NCBI GenBank assembly: GCA_003255025.1
Contig: QANY01005532.1
Span: 248,001-312,000 of the forward strand
From: Datisca glomerata
Taxonomy: Eukaryota > Streptophyta > Magnoliopsida > Cucurbitales > Datiscaceae
Length of the DNA: 64,000 nt
Direction of reading: 5' to 3'
The position numbers and the translations under genes were made by a program. Positions 1 through 11,885 of this stretch are shown here, piece after piece. The notes under the pieces are model-generated. The model did not search any database, had not been told where the DNA came from, and was given only the letters and a program-made list of their open reading frames with translations. Within the stretch, counting starts at the first letter, position 1. Every line of letters begins with the position of its first letter.

Positions 1-44
1 TTCTCATTAGGTGGAAAACTATCATATTTTGCTTGTTGTTCATT

Positions 45-590
45 CTCCCAGGTTGTAAAACAACTAATGGAACAACAAACTCTCGAAGAGGAAAGAGTGA
101 TGGAGTATCAAATCTTACTTCTTCAATATCAAACTTTCAATTTCTCACCCCACTAGCTCCACATTTCTAAGAATCTTGCAATACTAGAATCATCCTCGTA
201 TGATGGTTTAGACGATAAAATATATGCGCTTTAGACTTTTATGGATAACTAATGAAATATTCAGATATTGTTCTAGGACTAATTTCTTTTCTTGTAGGTT
301 AAACACTTTTATCTATGCTCCCAGGTTGTAAAATAACTTATGGAACAACAAACTCTCAAAGAGGAAAGAGTGATGGAGTATCAAATCTTACTTCTTCAAT
401 ATCAAACTTTCAATTTCTCACCCCACTAGCTCCACATTTCTAGGAATCTTGCAATACTAGAATCATCCTCGTATGATGGTTAAGACAATAAAATCTATGC
501 CCTTTAGACTTTTTTGGATAACTAATGAAATATTCAGATATTCTTCTGGGACTAATTTCTTTTCTTGTAGGTTAAAAACTCTTATCTATG
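45..590. repeat. direct tandem duplication, two copies of about 273 bp
   Basis: Two head-to-tail copies, 45-317 and 318-590, each start at the motif CTCCCAGGTTGTAAAA and differ at only scattered bases. A third start is not seen; after the second copy the sequence changes into a copia integrase fragment. The repeat has no convincing ORF. It may be part of the non-coding end of a retroelement or a local duplication. The high similarity suggests a fairly recent event or homogenisation. Confidence 0.9.
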
Positions 591-990
591 CTAGAAACCC
601 AAGTATATAAATGTCTCAAATTGGGTTTTCCTACCAATCCACAACTCAAAAGGAGTTGATGGAACCGACTTACTAGAGAACTTGTTTAAGATACACATAG
701 CAATCTTTAGTGCTTCGCTCCATAACAATTGAGAGATAGATAGAAACTCATCATACTTCTTACGATATCCATAAGCGTAGTGCGTATTTGAGCACAAATA
801 CTTTGATTTTATAAAATTTTCTAACCTAATTATCATATCTACCATAATATTCACCACATCTATCCGTCCTCACAATTTAACTTTTCTAACTAATTGTCTC
901 TCGACCTCAGTAATGTACACCTCGAGGATGTCAATGGATTGAGACTTTTCATGAATTAGATTTTCACTAATTGGTTCGACTCGTAATTCA
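591..990 (-). pseudogene. Ty1/copia integrase fragment (decayed)
   Basis: Read on the minus strand, this stretch first shows a segment like the integrase core, with a degraded DRGGEYYGRYD-type motif near 860-900. It then shows the conserved downstream part with the words WSEALK and PFELWIGRK (591-760). Frames change between these blocks, and the linker around 800 is shorter than in intact copia integrases. No primer-binding site or LTR is attached. The fragment is cut at 590 by the tandem duplication. Integrase inserts element cDNA into host DNA; this copy cannot code for it. Confidence 0.75.
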
Positions 991-1249
991 CTTCTGACTC
1001 TTGTTCGATAGCATGAGTGTAGTGATGTTAATTTTGGCTACATCCATAAATAGCTTGATCCATCTTTATTTCGTTTCATATATGCCTGAGGATTCCAATT
1101 TTAAGAAAGAAAAAATCTTGAAAAATCCGTCATTAAATGACGAACCCAATTATACAGATGATAGGACATGGGTTAAGAAAGTAAGCTCGAAGGAGATTAG
1201 GATGAGCTTTTATGAGTTGAATGAGCACTTGTGTTAAGCAAGCAGAGCC

Positions 1250-2640
1250 AAAAAGACCAAATGGAACATACTTAGGACCAAACAAAGATGAACTTGACTA
1301 AAATATCTTAGGCATAGCATGTGCTCAAAATGAGTTTTGACACAAATACATGTTTGAGATAAGAATTTAGAGCTTTTTTATCATTTCGGGAGCTTCTAAT
1401 GTCATAGGAAGTCAAAAATATCCATGGGACATGTTTAGAACTAAATGATATGAAATCAGCTAAACATGAATCGTTTTGAGAATAACTTGCACTCGGGCTA
1501 ACTTTTGACATGAAAAAGGAATTTGGGATAAGAACTCTAAGTGTTTTGGTCATTTTGGGAGCTTATAGTGCCAAAATGAAGGTATCTACTTTCATGTAAT
1601 TTTTATTAGGAGTTTACTCATTTTATTTGCTTTTATTAAAGCTCAATTTATTTAGGGATAACTATCCTTAAATTAAGTCTACATCCATAAAAAGCCTAAA
1701 CACTAAAAATCATATCTCTCTTGCACAATAGACAAAATACATGAGATGGAGATAATGACAAAGCACAAACAAAGTAAGTTTCAGTTTCAAGTAGATAAAG
1801 AGAGATGGAGCTTACCCAAATAGTTTTTGATCAGATTGTGTTATTTTGGGTAGGAGTTTTCCTTGCCTTTTTGGTCAAGGATTTTTTGTCCTTCTTATCG
1901 AGGATGAAGTGTCATTTCCTTTGTCTATATTCAAAATTTGAAAATTTCCCTCCTAAACCCTAACCTTCATCTCCTCTATAAAATACAAATTCATAACCAA
2001 GAGACTTGCTCTTAAAACTCTTCCAATACTCTCCTAAATCTCTCTTAATATTTTAAGCTTTATACTTGTAAATTTCTTGACTGAGCAAGATTATTTTTTT
2101 GTGATCTTAGATTGGAGATTCTACTCTTTTGAGAGAGTTATTCTAAGGGGTCACTTAATCTAGAAACTCATAGCCTTGTGAGGTTTAGTTGGCACCCATA
2201 AAGCCAATTGAGTTTGTAAGGTTTGGTCTTCACCCTTAAGAATATCGTGGGATTAAAAATCTCCAAGGGGGCCTTGGAGCATGGACGTAGGGATAGGATT
2301 TCCAGAACCACGTAAAAATATTGTGTGTCTATCTTCTTCTCCTTCTTCTCTTTTTATTTTGGCTATTTATTTTCTGCACTTAATTTTCATAATTTAATTT
2401 CCGTACTTTAAGTTTTCGTAATTATTTTATTTGCTTGCTTTATATTTCTGCATTTATATTAACGCAAACATTATTTACTTCAACACTTTTATCTATTACT
2501 TATTTATCTTTTCATAAGTTAAACTCGTTAAACATTAAAGTTCATTCTTGAAAATTTATTTTCCACTTGAGTGTAAAAAGTTTTAATTTGAACAAGATCA
2601 CTCAATTCACTCCCTTCTTGGGTTGCCATATCGATCCTAC
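1250..2640 (+). mobile_element. probable copia LTR remnant with TATA box
   Basis: The block starts with an imperfect tandem repeat of period about 168 bp (compare 1335 onward with 1503 onward). It then has a TATA-like word TATAAAATA at about 1977-1985, preceded by a C/T-rich stretch. At 2090-2340 it has the GGxxTTGGAGCATGGACGTAGG-like pattern typical of the 3' part of copia LTRs, just before a T-rich tract. There is no matching partner LTR in the window, so this is a solo or truncated LTR. Exact ends are not visible. Bases 990-1250 hold nothing I recognise. Confidence 0.5.
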
Positions 2641-2657
2641 ACTATCCACATGTGAAT

Positions 2658-2802
2658 CCTGCATAGAGGCAAAATGACAAGAGACCATTTTTAGCGAAGG
2701 GGGAAAGAGCCACTCAATACCTCGAACTCATACAGAATGATGTATGTGGGCCATTGAATATCCAAGCAAGAGGAGGTTATGAATATTTTGTAACCTTCAC
2801 AG
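2658..2802 (+). pseudogene. Ty1/copia GAG-pre-integrase/integrase fragment
   Basis: The plus-strand frame beginning at 2658 reads through the end of the zinc-binding region (KRPF) into QYLELIQNDVCGPL and GGYEYFVTF, the start of a copia integrase core. One stop lies at its beginning. The fragment is about 48 codons long, stops abruptly at 2802 and directly follows the LTR-like block. Everything between a normal LTR and integrase is therefore missing. It is a relic. Confidence 0.8.
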
Positions 2803-3085
2803 TGCCTGATTTTACATCATATGAGCCTTTATACAGTGACCCTAAAATGAAATAAGCATAAAATTAATAAAATAAAATACAATAAACTCAAAAACTAAAT
2901 GAGCCCAAAGTCCAAGACCTAACAAACAACTTAAAATAAAAATAAAACTCTATTTAAGCCCAAAACTCATAAAACACATAAACAGTGAAATGAGCCTCAT
3001 GTCATGGATTCTAATCCTTATTCTTCCAAATCCAAGCCTTGTACATCAAGATAAGTGATTATCCTAGGTGACGCCTTGGGTTCTT

Positions 3086-4440
3086 CTAAAACAATCTATT
3101 TGTCATGCATATCCATGATTTTGACTTGTAAAGCCTCTTTAATCCTTTTTTTCTAGCTAGAGTCATAAGACCACCAATTTCTTGTAATGGATTTTGCGAG
3201 TCTTTGAAAACAACATCTTGATCCCCATCATTCCATCTCTCTTCAAAAGGATTCATCCTCGAATCACCTACATCAAACAAAGATTAATCAGCCATATTAA
3301 AATTTACACTAACATTACCATAGTTGCTTGGCAAATCTAGCTTGTAGGTGTTATCATTGATTCGTTCAAAGACTTGAAAAGGTCCATCTCGTCTAGGCTG
3401 CAATTTTGATTTCCTTTGTGTAGGAAATCTCTCCTTACGCATGTGCACCCAAAGCCAATCTCCAGGTTGAAAATAACGTGTAAACGCCTCTTATTGGCTC
3501 GCTTAGCATATTGTCCATTCTACTTCTCAATGTTAGCCTAAACCTTGGCATGTAAATCTTTCACAAAATCTACCCTTTTCTTACCATCTAAATTAACATG
3601 CTCATCAGTAGGAAAAGGTAAAATATCCACTAGAGTTAAAGGGTTAAAACTATAAACAACTTCAAAAGGTGACAATGAAGTAGTAGAATGAACAAATCTG
3701 TTATATGCAAACTCAATGTGTGGAAAACACTTTTTCCATTGTTTTACGTTCTTTTGCATGATAGCACGCAACAAAGTAGTGAGTGTCTATTAACTACTTC
3801 AGTTCATCCATCTGTTTGAAGATGTGTAATAGTAGAAAACAAAATTTTAGTTCCTAATTTTCTCCACAAAGTGCACCAAAAATGATTTAAAAACTTAACA
3901 TCTCTATCACTAACAACTGTTTTAGGCAAACTATGCAATCGAACTTTAAAGAACAAGTCAGCAATATGTGTTGCATCATTGGTTTTAGAACATGCAATGA
4001 AATGAGCCATTTTACTAAACCTATCAACAACAACAAATATGCTATCCTTACCACTTTGAGACCTTGGAAATCCTAAAACAAAATCCATAGAAATATCAAT
4101 CCAAGGTTGGTTAGGCACGAGTAAAGGGGTGTATAAGCCATGTGGTTCAACTTTAGATTTTGCTTGCCTACATGTAATGCACTTATCACAAATAAATTGC
4201 ACATCATGCTTCATATTAAGCCAATAAAAATGCTCACATAGTATATCTAAAGTCTTAAGCACACCAAAATGTCCCATCAAACGACCCTCATGAGTTTATC
4301 TAAAAAGCAACTCACTAACAGAACAAATAGGCACACAAAAATTATATTTCTTGAATAAAAATCCTTCATGCCTATAAAAATCACCAGACGCACACTTATC
4401 ACATGAAATCCATGCTTGGGTAAATTCTAAATCAGTAGCT
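3086..4440 (-). pseudogene. gypsy integrase and C-terminal tail
   Basis: The longest open piece (4280-3804) begins with GHFGVLKTL and holds the zinc-binding cysteines ([11 protein letters not shown]). It then has the integrase core with [23 protein letters not shown] and [10 protein letters not shown], so two catalytic Asp positions are visible. The next block (3774-3538) has the SPFEVVY motif. A tail with DVGDSRMNPFEE and a run ending in LARKKGLKRL (3280-3086) follows, as is usual in this gypsy family. A stop near 3800 and shifts near 3530 and 3300 break the frame. The family role is insertion of cDNA; this copy is dead. Confidence 0.9.
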
Positions 4441-5008
4441 TACAAATCTTTAAGCAATTCAAGACCAAGCAATTTAGTTTCTAAACAAGTAAGTAATGTG
4501 TACCTCCTAGACAATGCATCAACCATAATGTTTTCCTTCCCATGTTTGTATTTGATTATGTACAAAAATGTTTCGATGAACACTAGCCATTTACTGTGTC
4601 TTTTGTTAAGCTTACCTTGAGATTTTAAGAACTTCAAGGTCTCATGATCAGAATCAATGATAAATTCCCTCGGCGACAAGTATGGTTGCCACGTTTGAAG
4701 TGCCACATTTGCATTCTTAGGTGTAGGCCAATCTTTTCCTCGACAAAGATATCTTCATAATTCTGCAAAAGAGAAACAAAAGAACTAGGAAAAACTTGGT
4801 CAAGTTCATTAATGTATAAAAGGCCTCTTTTATACAAAGGTGCAATCATTGGTTGACATGGAAATTTACTCTTTACCTCAGTTGTTTTTTCATAGAAATT
4901 GAATTTTTTCTCTGTCGTTCTAACTACAGCTAAAATGATCTCCTTTTCTTTTCCCTCAATTTCTATCCTCTCAATTTCTTTTCGCTCATTCTCTTTTCTC
5001 ACAATCAC
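4440..5008 (-). pseudogene. gypsy RNase H end fused to pre-RT region, RT deleted
   Basis: Bases 4706-4440 encode the end of RNase H and its connection: [31 protein letters not shown] and the DALSRRY signature. Upstream on the same strand (5008-4720) lies a K/E-rich region followed by the piece that normally precedes reverse transcriptase ([12 protein letters not shown]). Between them the whole reverse transcriptase, including its YxDD box, is missing. The join is near 4720-4735 and is out of frame. The result is one ORF (5008-4634) that runs from pre-RT into shifted RNase H. Confidence 0.85.
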
Positions 5009-5102
5009 TTTTCTCTCATTTTTTTTCTCTCGATTTCTTTTCCCTTATTTTCTTTTCTCTCATCCACACTCTTGGAACCTTGAGTCAGCCTCTATAATTT
5101 TC

Positions 5103-5705
5103 TTGGCAAATCCATATAGTAGTGTTTAGGTATAAACCTCTTCCACATAACCACTCTCATCTCCTCCCAAGTGCGAATAGTTCTGTCCCCATTCCTTTTT
5201 TTTACTTAGAACTAATTGATGCCACCAAATACTCACATTATCAGCAAACTCCAGGGCTGCCAATTTGACTTTCTTATCTTCTGAATAATTATAATAGTCA
5301 AACACATGTTCAACTTTTCTTTCCCACTCAAAAAATACAACTCTGGATCATTCTTCCCTTGGAACGTAGGGACTGTCATTTTAATGATTCTCAGATTACT
5401 ATCCTTCTTTTCTCTATTACTCTTTCTCCTCCTTGAACAACTACCCCCACCATCAGAATATTCTTCCTCCTCTTCCTCCAGCAAGCATCTTTATTGGATC
5501 TTGAACCAGTAGATGATTGCAAACAATCAAATCTCACATTCAACAACTTAAATTGATCATTAAATAACTTCATAAACATCTTCATGTCGATCTTTTTTTG
5601 TTCTCTGTCGTTGCTCATGTTAACAATCTGAAAAATAAAAGGATTGTTGTTCCTCACACACTCCTTCATGTGTTTACACTCAAATAAGATTCTTAGCACT
5701 CGTTT
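5103..5705 (-). pseudogene. gypsy gag fragment
   Basis: Minus-strand frames show an acidic and basic N-terminal region (from MSNDREQKK at about 5620). They then show the gag core IKMTVPTFQGKNDPELY at about 5390-5330, which is the start of the retrotransposon gag domain of this gypsy family. A shift separates the two halves. The gag zinc knuckle and protease that should follow are absent; the sequence runs at about 5100 into the K/E-rich pre-RT region. Gag would form the particle shell. Confidence 0.8.
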
Positions 5706-6159
5706 CACTCGTGTTTCACTCTATTTTAGCTTTTTCTCAAGATGATCTCACCACTCTTGCCTTTTACCACTCAAGCCAACCCCTTTTATGTTCTTAACAG
5801 AATAAAAAATCAAAAAATCTTAAGGAGCAATCTGTTATATGGTGACAAATCTCAAAAAATCAAAACCTTAAAAACTTAGCTGAAGCAAATGAGAATAGAA
5901 AGAAAATAAATTAACGTTAAAGAGCCAAGAAAATAAGAAAACTTCAAAAGGAAGCAAAACACATGTGAAAGAATTTACAAGAATACTCAATTGATGAATG
6001 AAGAAGCAAGGAAAATAAAGCAGCCTTCTATCTCCAACATTCTTCTCTCTCTTTTTTTTTTTGTTTTTTTCTTATTTTTTTTTTGTTTTTTTAAGATAAA
6101 TAGCTGCTAGAAAAAATGTAAAGTCAAATTCAAATTTCACAAATTCAAATGAAATTCAA

Positions 6160-6390
6160 ATTTAAATTTGAATTAAAGATAAAAATAAGGATAATAGAAA
6201 AGGATAAGATATACATATAATGATAACAAAATGTAAAAGATAGAGATAAGCTTTGGATAAGATGTGATGAGGATAATAAGATGATAAAATGATAAGATTA
6301 TAAGATAATAAGATGATAAGATGAGATGATATGATGATAAGATGATAAGATGAGATGATAAGATGGAGATAAGATGTGATACACAAAGCA
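6160..6390. repeat. GATAAGAT low-complexity tract
   Basis: A stretch dominated by GATAAGAT/GATGATAAGATAAT words, strongest at 6260-6370. It lies in the leader of the minus-strand gypsy element. The ORFs read in it on the minus strand are made of Ile, Leu, Ser and His only and are low-complexity artefacts. It looks like a decayed microsatellite. Confidence 0.8.
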
Positions 6391-6718
6391 AAGTCTGAAT
6401 TTTTGGGTAAAACTACTTAGAAACTTAATGAGCTCGGAAACAGGCGAAAAAAAGGAATTTGGCTTCAAACTTTGAAATAAATTTGTAGGGCAGGAAAATC
6501 AATTCGATTTGATATGAAATGATGCTTGTTTTCACTTCTGGATAAAAAGTTATGTCTATTTTAAAAAATTAGCTAACAAAATCACATGAAAAAGACTAGA
6601 TTTTGTTTTGTTTTGTTTTTTTACTGAATCGAAAAACAAAGAAATAGAAGGGAAGGGAAAACACAAAAACAAGGATAAAAGAACGAAGAAGATAGATAAC
6701 CTATTTCTAGAATATAAT

Positions 6719-6730
6719 GCTCTGATACCA
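6719..6730 (-). promoter_or_regulatory. primer-binding site (initiator tRNA-Met type)
   Basis: The plus strand reads GCTCTGATACCA, which is TGGTATCAGAGC on the minus strand. This is the standard plant PBS complementary to the 3' end of initiator tRNA-Met. Two bases separate it from TGATAAGAACC at 6733, the end of the 5' LTR. It fixes the direction of the gypsy element as minus. Confidence 0.9.
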
Positions 6731-6732
6731 AT

Positions 6733-7140
6733 TGATAAGAACCCACGTGGCAAATTACTTAATGTCGCACCAGCCGTTTTATTACCCGAGCAGCCACGTG
6801 GGTTTAACCCTTACCCAAATTACTCTTCAATTTTTTACATCATCAAAAAATCACTCTCCCCAAATTAGGTGACTAGGGTTCACGAAAAATCACTTTCCTC
6901 TTCGTAACTGTTGTGCTCGAGTTATTGTTCTTCTTGGTGTGCTCGAGTTATAGTTCTTATTCATGGATGATTGTAGGAGGTTGAAGGTTTCTAAGGAGTT
7001 TGTCTCTGTTTTGAGGATGTATGTTTTCTGTTCTTCGAGTTTGATCAATTTTGCTATGTTCTGTTCCTCAAGTTTGTTTTCTTTGAGTTATTGTTCTTTT
7101 GGGTGTGCTCGAGTTATTGTTTAGTTCTATTCTTTGAATA
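6733..7140 (-). mobile_element. gypsy 5' LTR (inner end defined, outer end unclear)
   Basis: The LTR begins beside the primer-binding site with TGATAAGAACCCACGTGG. It contains a short repeated phrase GTGCTCGAGTTATTGTTCTT (near 6912, 6940, 7086 and 7107) and an imperfect inverted motif GCCACGTGGG. No second LTR copy exists in the window, so the outer end cannot be fixed. The 7140 limit is only where the repeated phrases stop. Confidence 0.55.
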
Positions 7141-7459
7141 GGAATTAGGGTCCTAAATTGGGAAACCCTAACTCCCTCAAGATCCTTAATTCCTAAAATT
7201 ATCATACCCTTGGCATGCACAAAAGCATACCAACTTAAATCCTTACAATAAATATGATCGTTATTGAGTATGGTAGCAAGAAAGGGTCTTTCCCGCGAAG
7301 AGATTGTTTCTAATTAAGTGTTATTGACATAAAAAAAACACAGACTCTATACTGATTATAAATTAAAATGTGATTAAAAATCCTACTTAGACTCAACAAA
7401 ATTGAGCGAAAACTTGCAGACACACAAATGCCACTCTAAAAAATATGAAAATAAAATAT

Positions 7460-7476
7460 GGGGGGGGGGGGGGGGG
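7460..7476. repeat. poly-G run of 17
   Basis: Seventeen consecutive G residues in otherwise AT-rich sequence. Runs of this length are prone to polymerase and sequencing slippage, so the true length is uncertain. It could also form a G-quadruplex. Confidence 0.95.
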
Positions 7477-8215
7477 TTGAAGATTGTTTGATATGAAACA
7501 AAGCAAAACAAAACAAAATTGGAAACTGGAATTTAGAAAAGACAGATTTAAAGAATTAAGAATATGATAAGAAATATGGTTAAGGATTCATTCTCCACCT
7601 CTAGAACTATGGAAATAGTCAATAACCAGAAATAATGTTCTCAATCTTTCAAAAATAACAACCTTAAAATAATCACAAGTTCGATTATCTTGATCTTTCC
7701 TTACCTTGTCGTTAAGTAAAACAAGTTCTTTACTTAAATACTTTCCATTCAACAACCTAGAACAAATTCTCTAAATTCAGTTTAATGAAGGAAATTAATC
7801 AAGAAAGATATGGTTGAATCAAGCAACAAACACAAAAGTTCGGTTTATAAAACTTGAGTAATATTCCATATGTAATCAAACGAAAATATTCCATAATCAC
7901 TGAAAACTATTTGCTACTTTTGTTTAGAAAACCTTGACAATTACGGATCAAAATTCTAAACTAGCAATAAATTTACTAACATGCTCACCTAGTTGCTCAC
8001 CCAAGAAAACAAGAAAGAATTTATAGATAATGAAATCAAAGGAATATAAACATAATTGAAAGTGAGAAGAAAGAAATTAACTAATAACCATGTCTAGGGC
8101 TTTGAAATCACCCTTAACCAAAGAAAGAAGTTAGCTACACATGAAGATACTGAGGAACATACTTCTAAACTATCAAATAACTCAAAATCCTCCTCCTTTT
8201 GGTTGGGGCGTGCCC

Positions 8216-8230
8216 TCCTTTTTATAGAGG
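8216..8230 (-). promoter_or_regulatory. TATA-like box in putative LTR
   Basis: On the minus strand the sequence reads CCTCTATAAAAAGGAGG, a good plant TATA context in a GC-richer patch. No coding ORF follows within 1 kb on that strand. It therefore fits an LTR promoter better than a host gene promoter. Confidence 0.4.
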
Positions 8231-10539
8231 TTATGTGCTCTTCAATTTTCACAAAAATCAGCAACTCCTCCCTAGAATCTCTCCTTTTCAAAGTCAACAA
8301 AATTATCCTTTTAAGAACTCTAGCACAAGTAGGAGTCTTTGTCATTTATCATGAGAAGAATTTGAAATTCAAACTTCAAGATAAAAGATGGTAGATTATA
8401 GCTCAAAAGATAAGCTAAGGTCCTGATCTTTATCTTTATCCTTCACTGATTTAAAACCGTAATTAGATTTGTTCCCGCGTTTTAACCATGTTGCAATGAT
8501 CATAAAAATACGGACAAATATTCAAATGAAAAATTAAACTCTTATCTTTACATCCATATAAGATTTGCATTGTAGAAAAATCGGGATCATCATGTCATGT
8601 TCGTTTATCTTCGACTGTGCAAATCTGTCAAATTTCATTCTTGATTTGAAATTCAAATTTCGAGCTGATCTTCATATTTCAAATTTCAAAATTCATAAGA
8701 TGGCACATGGATACTTGGAGGCAGCTGGTGACAGAGAATTTTAGACCATTTTGAACTCCTTTTCAAGTTGTTTATTTTTGTAACCTGAAAACGCATTAAA
8801 AACAAAATAAATATCTGAATTTAACATTTGTGAAATAATGACATAAAGCATCATATTTAATCTCTTCTTTTCACAAATGATTGAGTCAATGTTTGTATAA
8901 ATTCAAGTCTATAATCTCTTCTTGTTCTCTGAGACAAATTGTTAGAAGGCTAGTTCTTTTTGTCTACGCTTGGATTGCTAAGGGACTAGCAATAAACTGA
9001 TTGAGGTTGTGCTAAGTGCATAAAAACAATCATACTCAAAGTGTTTGTGTGTCATAGCCAATGTTAACGATAATTTATGCTATGCATGCTTCGAACAAGT
9101 AAAAGCTTCATAAGCCTCATAAAGAAGATCACTCAACTATTTATTCTCTCAATCTATTTTCAAAGGATACCATTGCTTGAGTTAAAGGATCAGTGACACT
9201 ATATGCTTTCTCTTGGTCACTATTCTCCACTTAGTTGTTGGCACCACCCTAAATCAAAAGGTCTTCAATTAAGTTTGCAATGGGGCTAGGGGTAGTGATT
9301 AAAAAAATAACAGAAAGGATGCGTTCTAAAGGCTCGTGGATTGAGAGACGTCAACTCGAGGCAATCAACTAAGAGCATAAGAAAAAATCATTGCATTGAG
9401 CCTTTGCTTCATCTCAACTAATCTTATAACGTCCAAGAACATATTTAATCAATATAATTTTTCTTTGCACTTTTTTTTAATATTTCCATTTTTCTCGAAG
9501 AAAGTTTACAGGAATGACTTTTCACCCCATCCTTTTTTTCTTCCTTTTCAATTCCTTTTTCTTTCTTCTTCCTCTTTAATTTTTTTTACAACCCCAAGTG
9601 TTTGTTGAATGCACCTTGTATATAAAATAAGTTTCTTCAATGTTATCTCCACATCATCTTTAGGTTAAGGGTGAGGATCTACACTATGGGTAAGAGGTAA
9701 AGAGATAGGGTTAACAAAGAAAATGCTTAATGAAAGCTCAAAGTGGCTCACTAAGGGGGATGTCCTCGTGAGAACATAAATGGGGCACTGGCTGATTTGG
9801 CTAGGGTGGTAAATCCGAATGCCTTTATCATTTTTTGAAGAGGTACTAGATCAACCCTTTGCTTCAAAAGACCTTCGGAAAAGTTCTAGTATTTAATCCT
9901 CATGGTGCATGTCAACTCAAGTATAGTCAAAGTAAGAACAAGAAAGAATAGGATCATAGTATTATACCTCTAAAAAGAAATTCAGTGGCTTGAATATGTC
10001 TCGCGTGGATAATACAAATGATATAAGAATTTACTCATCCTAACATGAATGCTTCTATACCGAAAAACATGGGTATTATGTGATGATTTGTGCATAATTA
10101 TCATAAAAACATATTAACCAAGGAATAATATCAAGACCTAAATCCATGTTCATAATTAATCAAAGCCATAACATTAAAGCTCAGTTCTCATCATGGTTGT
10201 TAGAAAGTATCTTAAGACTCATAAAAAAAACTTAACTCAAACTAATCAAAATAAAACAACTAATGATATTTTTTTGTTTTCTTTTAAAGAAATAAAAGAA
10301 ACAATGTAAAGAAGTCTGAAATCCTTCCCCCCACTTAATTCTTACATTGTCCCCCAATGTAACATTAATCCATCCCATGAGAAGAATAAATGAAGCAAAT
10401 ATTGAAAAAGAGAAGAAAATGGAAGGGAAGAGCAAATCTAAGTATGGCGTGCACTCCATCCTTTGGGTTTCCTCCCAATTAGTGCTTGGTTTAGTGTCGT
10501 CAGCCGGACTTGTAACCGCATTTATCCGTCAAGAGGCTC

Positions 10540-10735
10540 GGTTTCATCGAGAGGTATATTCTCCACATCTTGCGTTACAAAGGACTCATAGTAAGGCTTG
10601 AGTGGATGTCCATTCACTTTGAACTCCTTGTTTGTCTTCTAGCTTCTAATTTCCACTACACCATGAGGAAAATATTATTAACAATAAAAGGACCAACCCA
10701 TCGAGAACGTAACTTACCAGGAAATAAATTAAGGC
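10540..10735 (-). pseudogene. Athila-like integrase C-terminal tail
   Basis: The minus strand encodes a FPGKLRSRWVGPFIV-type block, the integrase C-terminal GPF/Y-like motif of Athila elements. A segment typical of the pol end (NGHPLKPYYE-like, then a RLTTLNQAL-like word) follows. It begins only a few bases after the broken RNase H of the same strand. The zinc-binding and catalytic parts of integrase are therefore deleted. Confidence 0.75.
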
Positions 10736-11881
10736 GTGAATAACCGCCAATAGCTCTTTCTCAGTTGTGGAGTAGTTAAGTTGTGCATCATTCAAGGTTC
10801 TTGATGCATAATAGTTAACATAAGAAAGCTTACCAACTCAATTCCCTAAAATATCCCCCACGGCATAGTCACTTGCATCACACATTAACTCAAATGGGAG
10901 GTTCCAATTAGGTGGTTGAATCATGGGAGATGTGGTCAAAAGTTCTTTAAGCTTTTCGAATCCCTCCTTGCACTCTTCATTGAAGTCAAACATCACTTCT
11001 TTTTGTAACAATCTACACAAGGGCCTTGCAATCTTTGAAACATCCTTGATGAATCTTCGATAGAAACCTGCATGTCCAAGAAAAGAACGAACCTCCCTCA
11101 CACTTGTGGGAGGTGGTAATGAAGGTACAAGATATATTTAAGATTTATCTACTTCTATCCCCTTATAAGATATGATATGGCCTAAAACTATACCTTGTTC
11201 TACCATGAAATGTCATTTTTCCCAATTAAGCACAAGATTAGTTTCCATGCCGCGTTTAAGAACATGGGTGAGATTATCTAAGCATTTGTCAAAAGAATCA
11301 CCATAAACACTAAAATCATCCATAAAAACTTCTATGATGCTTTCAACATAATCTAAACATATGCTCATCATACATCGTTGAAAAGTATCAGGAGCATTGC
11401 AAAGTCTGAATGGCATGCGTCGATAGGAAAATGTTCCAAAGGGGCATATGAATGTTGTCTTCTCTTGATCCTCTGGTGTAATTACGATCCGATTGTAACC
11501 TGAATATCCATTAACAAAACAATAATGAGTATGACCAGCCAATCTTTCTAACATCTGATCAATGAAAGGTAAAGGAAAATGATCTTTGTGTGTAGTAGAG
11601 TTAAGTTTTTGATAGTCAATGCAAACTCGTAACCCGATTTTGACATGGGTTGGTACTAGCACATTCTCTTCATTCTTAACCACAGTGATACTAGATCTTT
11701 TTGCAACTACTTGGACTGGGTTCACCCATTTGCTGTCTAAAATTGGGTAAACCACACCAACATCTAACTTCAAGATCTCTTTCTTTACAACCTCTATCAT
11801 AGGCGGATTCAGTAGAAGTTGATGCATGCATATGGATGGACTAATCCCTTTTATGTCAGCTATTATCCAACCAATCGCCAT
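10736..11881 (-). pseudogene. Athila-like (Ty3/gypsy) reverse transcriptase and start of RNase H
   Basis: The open piece 11881-11213 (222 codons) carries the RT from AIGWIIADIKG through the fingers and palm (LRVCIDYQKLN, HFPLPFIDQML, FGTFSYRRMPF) to the catalytic FMDDFSVYG (the YxDD-equivalent). About 15 residues are missing after CMHQLLL compared with the usual family sequence. Two stops interrupt 11213-11101. The next piece (11101-10838) continues with VRSFLGHAGFYRRFIKD and CDASDYAVG of RNase H, and traces continue to about 10740. The 5' end at 11881 abuts a copia fragment of opposite orientation. Catalytic Asp residues remain, but the gene is broken. Confidence 0.9.
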
Positions 11882-11885
11882 GGCT

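Larger units (their letters stand above)
2820..6870 (-). mobile_element. Ty3/gypsy (chromovirus-like) element, deleted, minus strand
   Basis: Read from right to left the order is: LTR start at 6733, primer-binding site 6719-6730, long leader, gag 5700-5103, a short protease/RT boundary piece, RNase H end 4706-4440, integrase 4440-3300, and a C-terminal tail 3280-3086. This is the normal gag-pol order of plant gypsy elements, with protease, gag zinc knuckle and reverse transcriptase missing. The 3' part (2820-3085) is non-coding and AT-rich. No downstream LTR matching 6733 onward was found, so the element is truncated. Stops and frameshifts occur throughout. Confidence 0.85.
7140..10230. other. 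non-coding retroelement-like DNA, mostly unassigned
   Basis: There is no ORF with recognisable protein similarity on either strand. A run of 17 G lies at 7460-7476. A minus-strand TATA-like box (CTATAAAAAGG) lies at 8216-8230, with a pattern like an LTR promoter and transcript start. Poly-T/poly-pyrimidine tracts occur at 9460-9590. Because the Athila-like RT and integrase tail (10540-11881) point to the left, this stretch would be its 3' non-coding region and LTR. No second LTR copy confirms that. Confidence 0.4.

Noticed and set aside
6160..6391. Overlapping minus-strand ORFs rich in Ile, Leu, Ser, His
   Set aside because: They translate the GATAAGAT tract in two frames.
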